DNA of 50,150 nucleotides from Lachnospiraceae bacterium (GCA_017463255.1 JAFTPP010000026.1:1-50150); one strand, 5' to 3'. Counted from the stretch's first letter, positions 35,726 to 45,054 are shown. Translations and numbers: made by a program. Notes: generated from the sequence alone by a model not told the origin.

Positions 35726-37459
35726 TTATCCCTCTTTAATTCCACGGATATCAGAATCAATCATCATAGAATAATTAGTATAATATACGACGAATCCGGG
35801 CTTTGCTCCTCCGGGCTTTTTCACGTTCTTTTTTCTTGTATAATCAATCTCGATTTTGTCCTGACCGCGCCCCTTTGAATAATAAGCTGCAAGCTTTGCC
35901 GCTTCTTCAAAAGTCCTGTCAGGCATTTCTTCCTCCTGACATTTAACGATAACATGTGAGCCCGGCATTCCTTTTGCATGGAACCACCAGTCATTTCCCG
36001 TTGCAAAGTTAAATGTTAATTCGTCATTCTGATAGTTATTTTTACCCACATAGATTTTATATCCGTCAGAGCTTATATAACAGAATGGCTTACTTGTAAT
36101 CTTTTCTTTTTTCTTAACGCCTTTTCGCTTAATGTAGCCGGTTTCAATCAGTTCCTCTTTAATCTGAACCAAATCTTCTTCTTTTAAAGCAATATCAAGT
36201 GCCGCCTGGACAGATTCCAAATGTTCTATTTCTTCCTTGGTCTGACTTGTTAATGCTTCAAGGGCTGTGGCCGTTCTTTTTAATTTACTGTATTTATCAA
36301 AATACTTTTTGGCATTTTCAAGAGGTGAAAGTTCTTCTTCTAGCGGAATTTCCGTCATCTCATTGGTATAATAATTAAGAACGGATACCTTCTTTTCACC
36401 CGTAGGTAACTGGTAACCGTATGCATTTAATAACTCACCGTAAAGCTTATACTTTTCACGCTTTTTACTGTCTTCTAACTGTTTTAGCTGCAAATCGTAT
36501 TTTTTTACGTTTCTTTCTAATGCCGTAGCAACTATTTTTCTTAAATCCACACTTCTTTGACGGATTCTTGTTACCACACTCTTTTTTGCATAATAATCCT
36601 GTAAAAGCAATGATACCGACTCATAGTCCTTTTTTTCGTGCATATCATAAACCGTAAGGGGTACACTGGCATATTCTACAGGCTCTTCTTCTTTATAATA
36701 TATGGACGGCTCAAATTCTTCTTTTGCTATTTGTCCCATCAATGCAGCAAATTCTTCCCAAAGCCTTTGATAGGAGTTTTCTTCCAAAGAAGCTACGGAA
36801 TAATCCCCGTCAACACCAGCTCTGTAACATAACTCCTGGGCAATCAACGGTGAAATGCCGTTAAAAGAGGTATAAATTGCCTTAGCTATACTTACACTCT
36901 TTGTACTTAAGCTCTGTTTAAAGCATGTCTCATCACACGTAAGGGGATTGGATTTATCGCAGGTATTGGGAACAAAATATTCTCTTCCCGGCAACACTTC
37001 CCTAACGGAACTTACCATTCCGGAAATATGCTTAATACTGTCGATAATCATTCCTTTTTCATCACAAAAAATAATATTGGAATGCTTACCCATAATTTCA
37101 ACAATCAAGTATTTACGGCATAAGTCCCCCATTTCATTTAAGTGCTCTAACTCTATGCGGATGATTCTCTCAAATGCAGGCTGGGTCACAGAAATAATTC
37201 TGGCATTTTGAATATGTTTTCTTAACAACATACAAAAATTAGGTGCATTTAAAGGGCTTGGTTTATTTACATCCGTAAGATACACCAGTGGTAATGATGC
37301 GTCCGCAGATAAAAGAAGGCGGCACTGGGTACTGTTTCCCTTTATGGTTAAAATCAGTTCATCCTGTTCCGGTTGGGCTATTTTATAAATCCTGCATCCT
37401 ACAAGATTCTTATTAAGTTCTGATGTAATATTTGCTATTGTAATTCCGTCAAAAGCCAT
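35726..37459 (-). CDS. rqcH: NFACT-family ribosome quality control protein RqcH
   Basis: Homologue of eukaryotic Rqc2/NEMF; in Bacillus RqcH binds obstructed 50S subunits and adds Ala tails to the stalled peptide. The 577-residue protein has the NFACT-N domain starting MAFDGITIANITSELNK, a middle coiled coil (about 280-420) and the NFACT-R domain with SSDGYKIYVGKNNYQNDEL, then NDWWFHAKGMPGSHVIVK. Older annotations call such proteins fibronectin-binding. It lies 66 bases after glgA, past a hairpin, with no clear promoter of its own. Confidence 0.93.
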   Translation of the reverse strand: MAFDGITIANITSELNKNLVGCRIYKIAQPEQDELILTIKGNSTQCRLLLSADASLPLVYLTDVNKPSPLNAPNFCMLLRKHIQNARIISVTQPAFERIIRIELEHLNEMGDLCRKYLIVEIMGKHSNIIFCDEKGMIIDSIKHISGMVSSVREVLPGREYFVPNTCDKSNPLTCDETCFKQSLSTKSVSIAKAIYTSFNGISPLIAQELCYRAGVDGDYSVASLEENSYQRLWEEFAALMGQIAKEEFEPSIYYKEEEPVEYASVPLTVYDMHEKKDYESVSLLLQDYYAKKSVVTRIRQRSVDLRKIVATALERNVKKYDLQLKQLEDSKKREKYKLYGELLNAYGYQLPTGEKKVSVLNYYTNEMTEIPLEEELSPLENAKKYFDKYSKLKRTATALEALTSQTKEEIEHLESVQAALDIALKEEDLVQIKEELIETGYIKRKGVKKKEKITSKPFCYISSDGYKIYVGKNNYQNDELTFNFATGNDWWFHAKGMPGSHVIVKCQEEEMPDRTFEEAAKLAAYYSKGRGQDKIEIDYTRKKNVKKPGGAKPGFVVYYTNYSMMIDSDIRGIKEG

Positions 37460-37487
37460 ATCGTATCTCCCTGTCCCATATCATAAA

Positions 37488-37515
37488 TTAAGCGGAATCC
37501 GAAGATTCCGCTTAA
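37488..37515 (-). terminator. UUCG-capped terminator after glgA
   Basis: TTAAGCGGAATC (37488-37499) and GATTCCGCTTAA (37504-37515) form a 12-bp stem. On the minus strand the loop is TTCG, an exceptionally stable tetraloop. The U-tail is weak (AATTTATG). Confidence 0.75.
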
Positions 37516-37525
37516 AACTTTATTT

Positions 37526-38971
37526 TTAGCCAATAAGCCAATCGTACATTTCCTGATATTTAAGTGCGGATGCATTCCATGAAAAATCAGCCGCCATTGC
37601 ACGGTCTATAAGCTTATTCCATTCTCTCTTCTTATTGTAGTATACATGTTCTGCATAACGGATAGTGCCTAACATTTCATGTGCATTATAATTCGTAAAG
37701 CTAAAGCCTGTTCCTTTGCTTTCATATTCGTTATACGGTTCTACTGTATCTTTTAATCCGCCTGTTTCTCTGACAATCGGGATAGTTCCGTAACGAAGGG
37801 ACATCAACTGACTTAATCCGCAAGGCTCAAATAAGGACGGCATTAAAAACGCGTCACAGCCTGCATAAATTCTGTGTGATAAACCTTCTGAATAATAAAT
37901 ATTCGCAGAAACCTTTCCATGATATTTCCAGTCAAAGTGACGGAACATATTTTCATATTTTTCTTCACCTGTACCAAGAACCACAAACTGAATATCGTCC
38001 TGACACAGTTCATCCATAACGTATGCAATCAAATCAAGACCTTTTTGGTCAGTCAGTCTTGAGATAAGACCTATCATAAACTTCTTATCATTCTGCTCAA
38101 GACCGAGTTCTTTTTGAAGCGCACGTTTATTTTTAATTTTTTCTTTTCTAAAGGTAATGGCATCATAAGGATGTTTAATCTCAGAATCGGTTGCCGGATT
38201 GTATACATCATAATCAATTCCGTTTACAATACCTCTTAAATCATTCTGTCTTGCATTCAGTAAACCGTCAAGACGTTCTCCGTAAAACTCCGTTCTGATT
38301 TCCTTTGCATAGGTATCACTTACTGTCGTGATAGCATCTGCATATACCAAGCCGCCCTTTAACAAATTGGCATTGTCATATAATTCCAGTTTATCAGCGG
38401 TAAAATAATAATCTGATAACCCTGTAATATCTCTTACATCATCGATTCCCCAGATTCCCTGGAATTTCAGGTTATGAATTGTCATAACTGTTTTGATTCC
38501 GCGATAGAAATCATTATCAGCAAAACGTTCCTTTAAATAGACCGGCACAAGACCTGTCTGCCAGTCATGGCAATGAATAATGTCAGGTCTGAATCCAATT
38601 TGGGGAAGTGCTGACAATGCTGCTTTTGAAAAATAAGAATACTTCTCAATTTCAAAGAGCGGATCGCCGCAATACGGTGAAGGACCGCTGAAGTAATACT
38701 CACTATCAATAAAATAATAAGTTACTCCGTCTACAACTGCTTCAAAAATTCCTACATATTCGCTCTTCCAGTTAAAGTCCATGTAGAAATTAAATTTATA
38801 CTGTAACAAATCCTTCATATTCTGCTTCATGCAGCCATATTTGGGAATAATTACTCTTACATCAAAATAGCGTGAATCAATACATTTAGGTAATGAACCC
38901 ACAACATCGGCTAAGCCGCCTGTCTTAATAAATGGTACTCCCTCTGAGGCAATATACAAAATATTCTTCAT
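37526..38971 (-). CDS. glgA: Glycogen synthase (ADP-glucose, GT5)
   Basis: Extends alpha-1,4-glucan from ADP-glucose for storage. I start at MKNILYIASEG (38971, 481 residues), with GGAG 7 bases before it. The ADP-binding KTGGLADVVGSLP is near 14-26, ISRLTDQKGLDL near 300, and the C-terminal EPCGLSQLMSLRYGTIP near 390. GT5 membership is clear. The other glg genes are not in the window. It lies 88 bases after the Spo0A-C gene, with a possible promoter between. Confidence 0.95.
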   Translation of the reverse strand: MKNILYIASEGVPFIKTGGLADVVGSLPKCIDSRYFDVRVIIPKYGCMKQNMKDLLQYKFNFYMDFNWKSEYVGIFEAVVDGVTYYFIDSEYYFSGPSPYCGDPLFEIEKYSYFSKAALSALPQIGFRPDIIHCHDWQTGLVPVYLKERFADNDFYRGIKTVMTIHNLKFQGIWGIDDVRDITGLSDYYFTADKLELYDNANLLKGGLVYADAITTVSDTYAKEIRTEFYGERLDGLLNARQNDLRGIVNGIDYDVYNPATDSEIKHPYDAITFRKEKIKNKRALQKELGLEQNDKKFMIGLISRLTDQKGLDLIAYVMDELCQDDIQFVVLGTGEEKYENMFRHFDWKYHGKVSANIYYSEGLSHRIYAGCDAFLMPSLFEPCGLSQLMSLRYGTIPIVRETGGLKDTVEPYNEYESKGTGFSFTNYNAHEMLGTIRYAEHVYYNKKREWNKLIDRAMAADFSWNASALKYQEMYDWLIG

Positions 38972-39007
38972 AGCAATCTCCATTTCCAAGCTTTAGTATT
39001 TTTACTT

Positions 39008-39036
39008 ATTATACTATAATCGCTTTGGTAATTAAA
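39008..39036 (-). promoter_or_regulatory. Possible glgA promoter
   Basis: TATAAT (39008-39013) is good; the -35 TTTAAT (39031-39036), 17 bases away, is poor. It would give glgA its own transcript or one needing an activator. Confidence 0.45.
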
Positions 39037-39059
39037 GATTATTTTTCATAGTTTGACAT

Positions 39060-39578
39060 TTATTTTCGATAAGAAAGCCTTATCTTATCAGCAATAAGAG
39101 CTATAAATTCGGAATTGGTAGGTTTTCCCTTTCCCGTATTTATCGTGTATCCGAACAAAGCATCCAATGTTTCCATTCTTCCCCTGCTCCAAGCCACTTC
39201 GATTGCATGTCGGATTGCTCTTTCCACTCTGCTGGATGTAGTCTGAAATTTCTTAGCAATGGTGGGATACAAAATTTTTGTAATGGAATTTAACATATCA
39301 ATATCCTCCACTGACATCATAATTGCTTCCCTCAAATACTGATACCCCTTGATATGTGCAGGAACACCGATTTCATGAATCATGTCCGTTACATCTTTTT
39401 CCAAATCGTGCTCTGCCTTAATCATTATGTTTGGCTCCACAATAACCTCTTTATCTTCTTTCTCCTTTGAGGGCACTGTAATCATGATTTGAAACTCTTT
39501 ATCATTATTCAGCAACTCCTCCAGTATTCTAAACATTCTTTTGTTATCGTTCTTAGCCAACATGCTAACCTGCTCCAT
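39060..39578 (-). CDS. Stand-alone Spo0A C-terminal DNA-binding domain protein
   Basis: A 172-residue protein. Residues about 60-172 match the Spo0A effector domain almost throughout: [73 protein letters not shown]. Full Spo0A is about 265 residues with an N-terminal receiver; here only about 60 residues precede the domain and none of the receiver acidic pocket or Lys is present. The start is firm (GGAGGG 6 bases before), and the upstream region is a terminator plus a good promoter, so this is not a broken gene. It should bind 0A-box-like DNA without phosphorylation control. It lies next to glgA. Confidence 0.9.
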   Translation of the reverse strand: MEQVSMLAKNDNKRMFRILEELLNNDKEFQIMITVPSKEKEDKEVIVEPNIMIKAEHDLEKDVTDMIHEIGVPAHIKGYQYLREAIMMSVEDIDMLNSITKILYPTIAKKFQTTSSRVERAIRHAIEVAWSRGRMETLDALFGYTINTGKGKPTNSEFIALIADKIRLSYRK

Positions 39579-39666
39579 AATACCCTCCGTCTTCTCATAC
39601 TTTTTCTACAGCAAATTTGAGAAAATGCTGTGCCTTGCCTTTATCTCTCATTTGTCGTGCTTATTC

Positions 39667-39695
39667 ATTATAAGGAGTGGTATTTTTTGTTTCAA
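39667..39695 (-). promoter_or_regulatory. Promoter of the Spo0A-C gene
   Basis: TTGAAA (39690-39695) and TATAAT (39667-39672) on the minus strand are 17 bases apart, about 90 bases before the start. Just upstream two small hairpins are possible (GCAGTTT 39740-39746 with AAACTGC 39754-39760; CGCAA/TTGCG at about 39728-39740). Confidence 0.7.
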
Positions 39696-39782
39696 CTGTA
39701 AACCATCGCACAATTTACACATATTTCGCAACCGCTTGCGCAGTTTGTTGGCTAAACTGCAAATTCGCCGTAGAAAAATGAT

Positions 39783-39822
39783 AAAAAAGAAAAAACAGAG
39801 TCCGTAAAAAAGTACGGACCCT
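39783..39822 (-). terminator. Terminator after glnA
   Basis: AGAGTCCGTA (39797-39806) pairs with TACGGACCCT (39813-39822) with one mismatch; in the minus direction GTTTTTTCTTTTTT follows. Confidence 0.85.
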
Positions 39823-39836
39823 GTCAAAAATTTTAC

Positions 39837-41261
39837 TTATAAATTATAATAACGTTCAAATTCTGCCGGATGAGGAATTGCAGCCATCTGTCTGCATTCT
39901 GCTCTCTTTGTGGCAATAAAGTTATTAAGAAGCTCTTTCGGGAATACTCCTCCTGCTGTCAGGTAATCGTTGTCAGCTTCCAAAGCATCCAGTGCAGCTT
40001 CAAGAGAGGTGGGCAAACCTTTTAATTTTGCCTTTTCTTCCTCCGGTAAATTATAAAGGTTCACATCATAAGGACCCCAGCCGTTTGCATGAGGATCAAT
40101 CTTATTCTTAATACCGTCAAGACCTGCCATAAGAATTGCGGCGTAGCAGAAATACGGATTACATGTTGCATCCGGATTTCTAAGCTCAAAACGTCTGAGT
40201 TTTGGACTCTTAGCATAAGCAGGGATACGGATAACCGCACTTCTGTTAGAAGTAGCATATCCTACCGTAACCGGTGCTTCAAATCCCGGCACAAGTCGTT
40301 TAAAGGAGTTGGTGCTTGGATTTGTAATAGCACACAGGGAAGCAATATGCTTTAATAAGCCACCCATGAAATAATGGGCTGTTTCACTTAAGTTAGAGTA
40401 ACCGTTATCATCTGAGAATACCGGCTCTCCGTCTTTTAATAACAGCATATGTACATGCATTCCGCTACCTGCCTCACCATAAACAGGCTTTGGCATAAAG
40501 GTTGCTGTTTTTCCGTACTTCATGGCAGTATTATGGATAATATATTTAATCATCATACTTGCATCAGCCATTTTAGACATCTGACCAAGCTGCGGTTCTA
40601 TTTCAAACTGTCCTGCCGCACCCACTTCAGGATGATGATACTTAATGGGAATTCCCATTTCTTCCATCAACATACACATCTCACTACGGCACTCATAACT
40701 TGCATCATAAGGCTTTGCTACATGATATGCTTTTTGTTTGGGAATAACACAGCCTCTTCCCTCTACATTGCCGTTCCAGTGAGCCTGATTCACATCGATT
40801 CCCATTCCGATAGAGTTTGGTGCTACTTCCCAGCCAACCTGGTCAAAAAGATAAAACTCAAATTCCGGAAGAATTAACATAGTATCTGCGATTCCGGTAT
40901 CCTTCATATACTGTTCTGCTGCAAGAACAATATTTCTCGGATACTGAGGTAACGGACGGTTTTCTTCTTTGCCGATAATCATGGCATTACCTGTCATAGA
41001 TAAAGTAGGAATTTCACAGAAAGGGTCAATGCAGGCAGTATCCGGATCCGGAATAAATACCATATCACTTTTTTCCACCACGGCATAACCATAATTGGAT
41101 GCATCAAAACCAATACCGTTTTTCATGGTTTCTTCTGAAAAATTCTGAGCCGGAATGGTAACGTGACGATATTGCCCGTTAATATCCACCATCTTAAAGT
41201 CTACCATTTTGATATCCTGCTCTTTAATCATAGCAATGATATCGCTTACGCTTTTCTTCAT
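39837..41261 (-). CDS. glnA: Glutamine synthetase, type I
   Basis: Joins ammonia to glutamate with ATP. The 474-residue protein shows the family blocks: PEFEFYLF, PEVGAAGQFEIE, GEAGSGMHVHMLL (ATP and metal sites), NPSTNSFKRLVPGFEAPV, and RRFELRNPDATCNPY. Length and NLYNLPEEE near 400 (compare NLYDLP around the adenylylated Tyr of enteric GS) point to the longer I-beta type over the about 444-residue Bacillus type; I see no adenylyltransferase gene here. AAGGAGG precedes the ATG. It follows the GNAT gene by 15 bases and is the last gene of the five-gene run. Confidence 0.93.
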   Translation of the reverse strand: MKKSVSDIIAMIKEQDIKMVDFKMVDINGQYRHVTIPAQNFSEETMKNGIGFDASNYGYAVVEKSDMVFIPDPDTACIDPFCEIPTLSMTGNAMIIGKEENRPLPQYPRNIVLAAEQYMKDTGIADTMLILPEFEFYLFDQVGWEVAPNSIGMGIDVNQAHWNGNVEGRGCVIPKQKAYHVAKPYDASYECRSEMCMLMEEMGIPIKYHHPEVGAAGQFEIEPQLGQMSKMADASMMIKYIIHNTAMKYGKTATFMPKPVYGEAGSGMHVHMLLLKDGEPVFSDDNGYSNLSETAHYFMGGLLKHIASLCAITNPSTNSFKRLVPGFEAPVTVGYATSNRSAVIRIPAYAKSPKLRRFELRNPDATCNPYFCYAAILMAGLDGIKNKIDPHANGWGPYDVNLYNLPEEEKAKLKGLPTSLEAALDALEADNDYLTAGGVFPKELLNNFIATKRAECRQMAAIPHPAEFERYYNL

Positions 41262-41276
41262 TTAAATAAATCCTCC

Positions 41277-41750
41277 TTATAGTAATATCTTTTCCATCCC
41301 AATCTTTTGAGGGATAAGTCCACATGATTCATAAAACTTTTTTGCACTATCGTTTAATGCCCATACATTTAGTGTAATATTGTAGCACGCACTATCTTTG
41401 GCAAAATCTACCACATATTCATACAGTTGTTTACCTATATGCTTACCGCGCATGGTTTCATCCACACACAAATCATCGATATATAATGTTTTAATATCCG
41501 TAAGAATATTGTTATTCACATGTTGCACAAAAACACAAAATGCGTATCCAAGTACCCTGTCTGAATCATCCACACATACAAAAATTGGTTTCTCATCATC
41601 TTGAATCAAAGATAACAATTCCTCATCCGTATACTTCTTGGTTCCTGCCTTAAATAAATCCGGTCTTCCGTTATGATGAACCATCAACACCTGATGTAAT
41701 AAATGATTGATTCCGTCTGCGTCTTTTTTAACTGCCCGTCTGATTAACAT
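41277..41750 (-). CDS. GNAT-family N-acetyltransferase
   Basis: A 157-residue single-domain GNAT protein. The acetyl-CoA pyrophosphate loop is visible as DETMRGKHIGKQLYEYVV (about 104-121, R-G-x2-IG pattern), preceded by DLCV and followed by the NVWALNDSAKKFYESCGL block typical of the fold's end. The substrate is unknown. It lies 14 bases after the acyl carrier protein gene and 15 before glnA, which suggests action on a carrier-bound or exported small molecule (inference); an unrelated protein or drug acetyltransferase is possible. Confidence 0.85.
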   Translation of the reverse strand: MLIRRAVKKDADGINHLLHQVLMVHHNGRPDLFKAGTKKYTDEELLSLIQDDEKPIFVCVDDSDRVLGYAFCVFVQHVNNNILTDIKTLYIDDLCVDETMRGKHIGKQLYEYVVDFAKDSACYNITLNVWALNDSAKKFYESCGLIPQKIGMEKILL

Positions 41751-41764
41751 AAACGCCTCCCGGA

Positions 41765-41983
41765 TTACTGCTCTGCCTTTTCAATAATCTGTTTTACATT
41801 TGCTAATTCAAGTGCTTCGTCTACCGAAAAAGAGATTCCCAATCTATCCTCTAATTCGCCGATAATCATGACATGCATAAGTGAATCCCACGCTTCTACT
41901 TCACTAATCTGTGTTTCCTCCGTAATGGTTCCTTCCGGCACTTTTAATACTTCTGTAATTAATGCAAGAATCTTTTCTTTCAT
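41765..41983 (-). CDS. Acyl carrier protein linked to FkbH
   Basis: A 72-residue carrier protein. The phosphopantetheine site is Ser34 in WDSLMHV. ACPs of fatty acid synthesis read DSLDTVEL at this place; DSLMHV is typical of dedicated carriers encoded next to FkbH. It lies 14 bases from FkbH and 14 from the GNAT gene. I infer that it carries a glyceryl unit loaded by FkbH. Confidence 0.9.
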   Translation of the reverse strand: MKEKILALITEVLKVPEGTITEETQISEVEAWDSLMHVMIIGELEDRLGISFSVDEALELANVKQIIEKAEQ

Positions 41984-41997
41984 AAACGAAAACTCCT

Positions 41998-43653
41998 TTA
42001 TTGTACATTTGTATCCATTTTAACACAGTAATCTCTGTTCGGACAATGACTCAAATCAATTTCATACTCTTTCTTATTTTCACCATCTTTAAATGTTACA
42101 GTATATCCCAAACTTTCAAACAGATTTTCCACCGGTTTGTTTTTTTCCGTCTTTAGATACATGGTCTTAAGCTTAGAATACCCTTTTTTGTAAAGATGCT
42201 TTTCCACATCCTCCACTATAGCATTCTCAATTCTTTTTCCCATAACTCTACAGCTCATTACAAACTCTTCCATAACCGGAATCTGTGTGCTGACATCCAC
42301 AATAACCGCACTGACAATCCCGTAATCCCCAAAGCAGTCCTTCACCTGATACAGATATACCAGCTTATTCTTATCCTTCAATACCTGAAGCATTTCAGCT
42401 TCTTCATAACGCTTGGTTGTAAGATTAAACTGATTGGTCTTATTCACGAGTTGAACTAACCGTTCCGCATTAGCCGCCGCATCTACAGGTTTCACAACGA
42501 TTTCTAATTGTTTTAAATATTCATTAAAATCAGAAACACTTTCCTGCATCAAAACACGTTTTGCATTCTCGGCATACTGCTTCGTCTTTGCCAAATCTTC
42601 CTTAGTAAGTACGGCTTTTTCAAAATACTCGTGATAAATTCCTAACATAACTCCAGCCAACTCTTCCGGTCTTTTAGGAAAATCAGGAACCATAACCTGA
42701 GGTAACATCTGTTTTACCAATTCCCGTTCTGTTGGGTTATCATCAAAAAATACAAAAGAATCAAGACCCAAATTTAACTCATTGGCAATTTCAATTATAT
42801 TTTCATGTTTATTATTCCAGTTAATACGCTTTACCGCGAAACACTCGCTTCGAAGCACCATATGGGAATGACCGTCAATAATCGCCATTGCATCTGCCTC
42901 GTTATTCTTAGAAACAATCCCCAGAACAACTCCGTTTTCCTGCATCTGTTTGATAACACGCTGCAGATTCTTATATGCCAATCCCGTGTGATCATCCGAT
43001 AATACAACCGGCGTTTTGTCATGCTCTCCCGCAATTCCTCCCCAAAGAGTATTATCCAAGTCAAGAAGTAATACCTTTTTCGGTGTTCTTGTATATAAAT
43101 TTACCGTATTCTTAATTGCTCCGGCTATCTTTCCCTGAGCCTCATTGGTATGGAGAATCTTACCCATATACCACATCTTCAGTGAAAAACTGTTATCTTC
43201 ACCCAGTTTTTCAATCAATTTACGGTAAGGAAAAATACGCACATTAGAGTGTTTTTCACAGATTTGACTTAAACTTTTAGTCCATGCATATTCTAATGCA
43301 AGCTTTCTTTGTGAATCAAATAAAGCTTCTGTTTCCATACCCCACAAACAGGCATCCGAAACATAATAAAGCTTATTAGCATCTATACCACTTTCAAAAA
43401 GTGAAAACCAACGTTTTATGTGTGGATTGGAATCTATTCCGTAATCTGTCAAATCATGTTCCAACACTTCCATTAAATCCATGATGAAAAAAGTGAATTT
43501 TGCATCAAATTCATGATAAGTTGAGCCCGGATTTAATAAAACTCCCAACTCATTTCCATACCCTTCTGTCTCATACACATCAAATTCATCTTTGAGCATA
43601 CGCAACATAAAGTTCATATTCACATTTGACAACACAGCTATCTTAGTTTTCAT
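41998..43653 (-). CDS. FkbH-like HAD-IIIC domain protein (glyceryl-ACP forming type)
   Basis: A 551-residue protein. Residues about 1-185 form an N-terminal domain common in large FkbH proteins; the HAD core follows with DLDNTLWGGIAGE (198-210, Asp198/Asp200), GIVSKNNEADA, and FFDDNPTERELV; the C-terminal part (about 385-540) resembles the GNAT-like domain of FkbH. Known FkbH enzymes take 1,3-bisphosphoglycerate, remove a phosphate and load D-glycerate on an ACP for polyketide, tetronate or polysaccharide decoration. The adjacent ACP fits this. No polyketide or peptide synthase is in the window, so the end product is unknown. Confidence 0.88.
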   Translation of the reverse strand: MKTKIAVLSNVNMNFMLRMLKDEFDVYETEGYGNELGVLLNPGSTYHEFDAKFTFFIMDLMEVLEHDLTDYGIDSNPHIKRWFSLFESGIDANKLYYVSDACLWGMETEALFDSQRKLALEYAWTKSLSQICEKHSNVRIFPYRKLIEKLGEDNSFSLKMWYMGKILHTNEAQGKIAGAIKNTVNLYTRTPKKVLLLDLDNTLWGGIAGEHDKTPVVLSDDHTGLAYKNLQRVIKQMQENGVVLGIVSKNNEADAMAIIDGHSHMVLRSECFAVKRINWNNKHENIIEIANELNLGLDSFVFFDDNPTERELVKQMLPQVMVPDFPKRPEELAGVMLGIYHEYFEKAVLTKEDLAKTKQYAENAKRVLMQESVSDFNEYLKQLEIVVKPVDAAANAERLVQLVNKTNQFNLTTKRYEEAEMLQVLKDKNKLVYLYQVKDCFGDYGIVSAVIVDVSTQIPVMEEFVMSCRVMGKRIENAIVEDVEKHLYKKGYSKLKTMYLKTEKNKPVENLFESLGYTVTFKDGENKKEYEIDLSHCPNRDYCVKMDTNVQ

Positions 43654-43671
43654 TCTTTTTCTCCAACTATA

Positions 43672-45054
43672 TTACTCAGATACGGCTTTCTTTTTCCATT
43701 TTCCGATTTTATAAAATACCGATGTAATAACTGCTCCAAGCACCCATGAAACCAACAGTGATATCTGAATACACTCATCACGTCCCGTAGGTAATTCAGG
43801 GGTTTTTGTAAGCCATGAAATACCATAAGCCACCGGCACACGGATTAATACTGTGGTACATAAAGAAATCCACATGGGTGTGACCGTATCTCCCGCACCT
43901 CTCATAACACCGGACAGACTTTGTGTGACTGCCATGGCAATATATCCGACTGCTAAAATACACATCATATTATAACTCTTGTCAACCAATGCACCCGTAT
44001 CTGTAAAAATACCCATTAAGAACTTACCAAAGAGTAAAATTATTCCCGTAATAACTGCAGAACATGTCACTGCAATGAGTGTTCCCTGTTTTGCCCCTTT
44101 GGTTACCCTGTCATACTGCTTGGCACCAATATTCTGTCCTGCGAATGTGGTCATAGCCATACCAAAAGAGAAGTTCGGCATCATAGCAAAGCCATCCACA
44201 CGCATTACAATGACATTGGCTGCAATAAACTGTTCTCCGAAGCTGTTGGTTAATGATTGTACAATAATCATGGCAGAAGAAAAAATTGCCTGTGTCAAAC
44301 CTGACGGTAAGCCCAATCGTACGATCTGTCCCACGTGCTTTTTTGACATCTTAAGCTGCTCTTTTCCCAAGTCAAAGACTTCTTTCATCTTCATTAATTT
44401 AAAAAGACACATAACGGCAGATACTGCCTGGGCAATTGCTGTTGCCAATGCAACACCCATAACTCCCATTCCAAAAACTGCCACAAACAAAAGATCTAAT
44501 ATAATATTTAATACCGTAGCAACTAATAAATATACCAGGGTTGAGAACGAATCTCCCATTCCCCTTAAAATACCGCTTAAAATATTATAGAAAGCCATTC
44601 CGGCAATTCCCACCATAAGAATGATTAAGTAGTATGTAGCATCATCCAAAAGGGATTCCGGCGTATCTAAAAGTTTTAGCAACGGGCGTATTAAAGGCGG
44701 GGTTACCACCATGATAAAAAGGCTTACCAAAACAGATAATGTAATACATGTTCCAATGGTTTTGGATAAATCTTCTCTTGACCTTGCCCCAAAATACTGG
44801 GATACCATAATTCCTACACCTGCTGAAATACCAACAAACAATACTAATAACAGATTTAACAATGGTCCTGCACTTCCTACCGCAGCCAGTGCATTATCTC
44901 CTTCGTAATGTCCTACAACAATACTATCCACTGTGTTATATAACTGTTGCGCAATATTCCCCACAAGCAAAGGAATGGAAAACATAACAATTCCCTTCCA
45001 CGGTGTTCCCTGTGTCATATCTATCGGCTCAAAAAATCTCTTAATAACATTCAT
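43672..45054 (-). CDS. MATE-family efflux transporter
   Basis: A 460-residue, 12-segment membrane protein. The start MTQGTPWKGIVMFSIPLLVGNIAQ-type sequence (here TQGTPWKGIVMFSIP), YNTVDSIVVGHYEG and the repeated second-half RGAGDTVTPMW are typical of DinF/NorM-like MATE pumps. I start at 45054, where GAGGA is 9 bases upstream. It lies 18 bases before fkbH on the same strand and is the first gene of the run, so it may export the cluster's product; a general multidrug pump is the alternative. Confidence 0.92.
   Translation of the reverse strand: MNVIKRFFEPIDMTQGTPWKGIVMFSIPLLVGNIAQQLYNTVDSIVVGHYEGDNALAAVGSAGPLLNLLLVLFVGISAGVGIMVSQYFGARSREDLSKTIGTCITLSVLVSLFIMVVTPPLIRPLLKLLDTPESLLDDATYYLIILMVGIAGMAFYNILSGILRGMGDSFSTLVYLLVATVLNIILDLLFVAVFGMGVMGVALATAIAQAVSAVMCLFKLMKMKEVFDLGKEQLKMSKKHVGQIVRLGLPSGLTQAIFSSAMIIVQSLTNSFGEQFIAANVIVMRVDGFAMMPNFSFGMAMTTFAGQNIGAKQYDRVTKGAKQGTLIAVTCSAVITGIILLFGKFLMGIFTDTGALVDKSYNMMCILAVGYIAMAVTQSLSGVMRGAGDTVTPMWISLCTTVLIRVPVAYGISWLTKTPELPTGRDECIQISLLVSWVLGAVITSVFYKIGKWKKKAVSE

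Noticed and set aside
39579-39700. Spo0A box near the promoter of the Spo0A-C gene (TTGTCGTG)
   Set aside because: It misses the consensus TGTCGAA at the last positions; too weak to call autoregulation.
43979-44590. 203-codon plus-strand frame opposite the MATE gene
   Set aside because: Antisense shadow of a membrane protein gene; no ribosome site and no recognisable motif.
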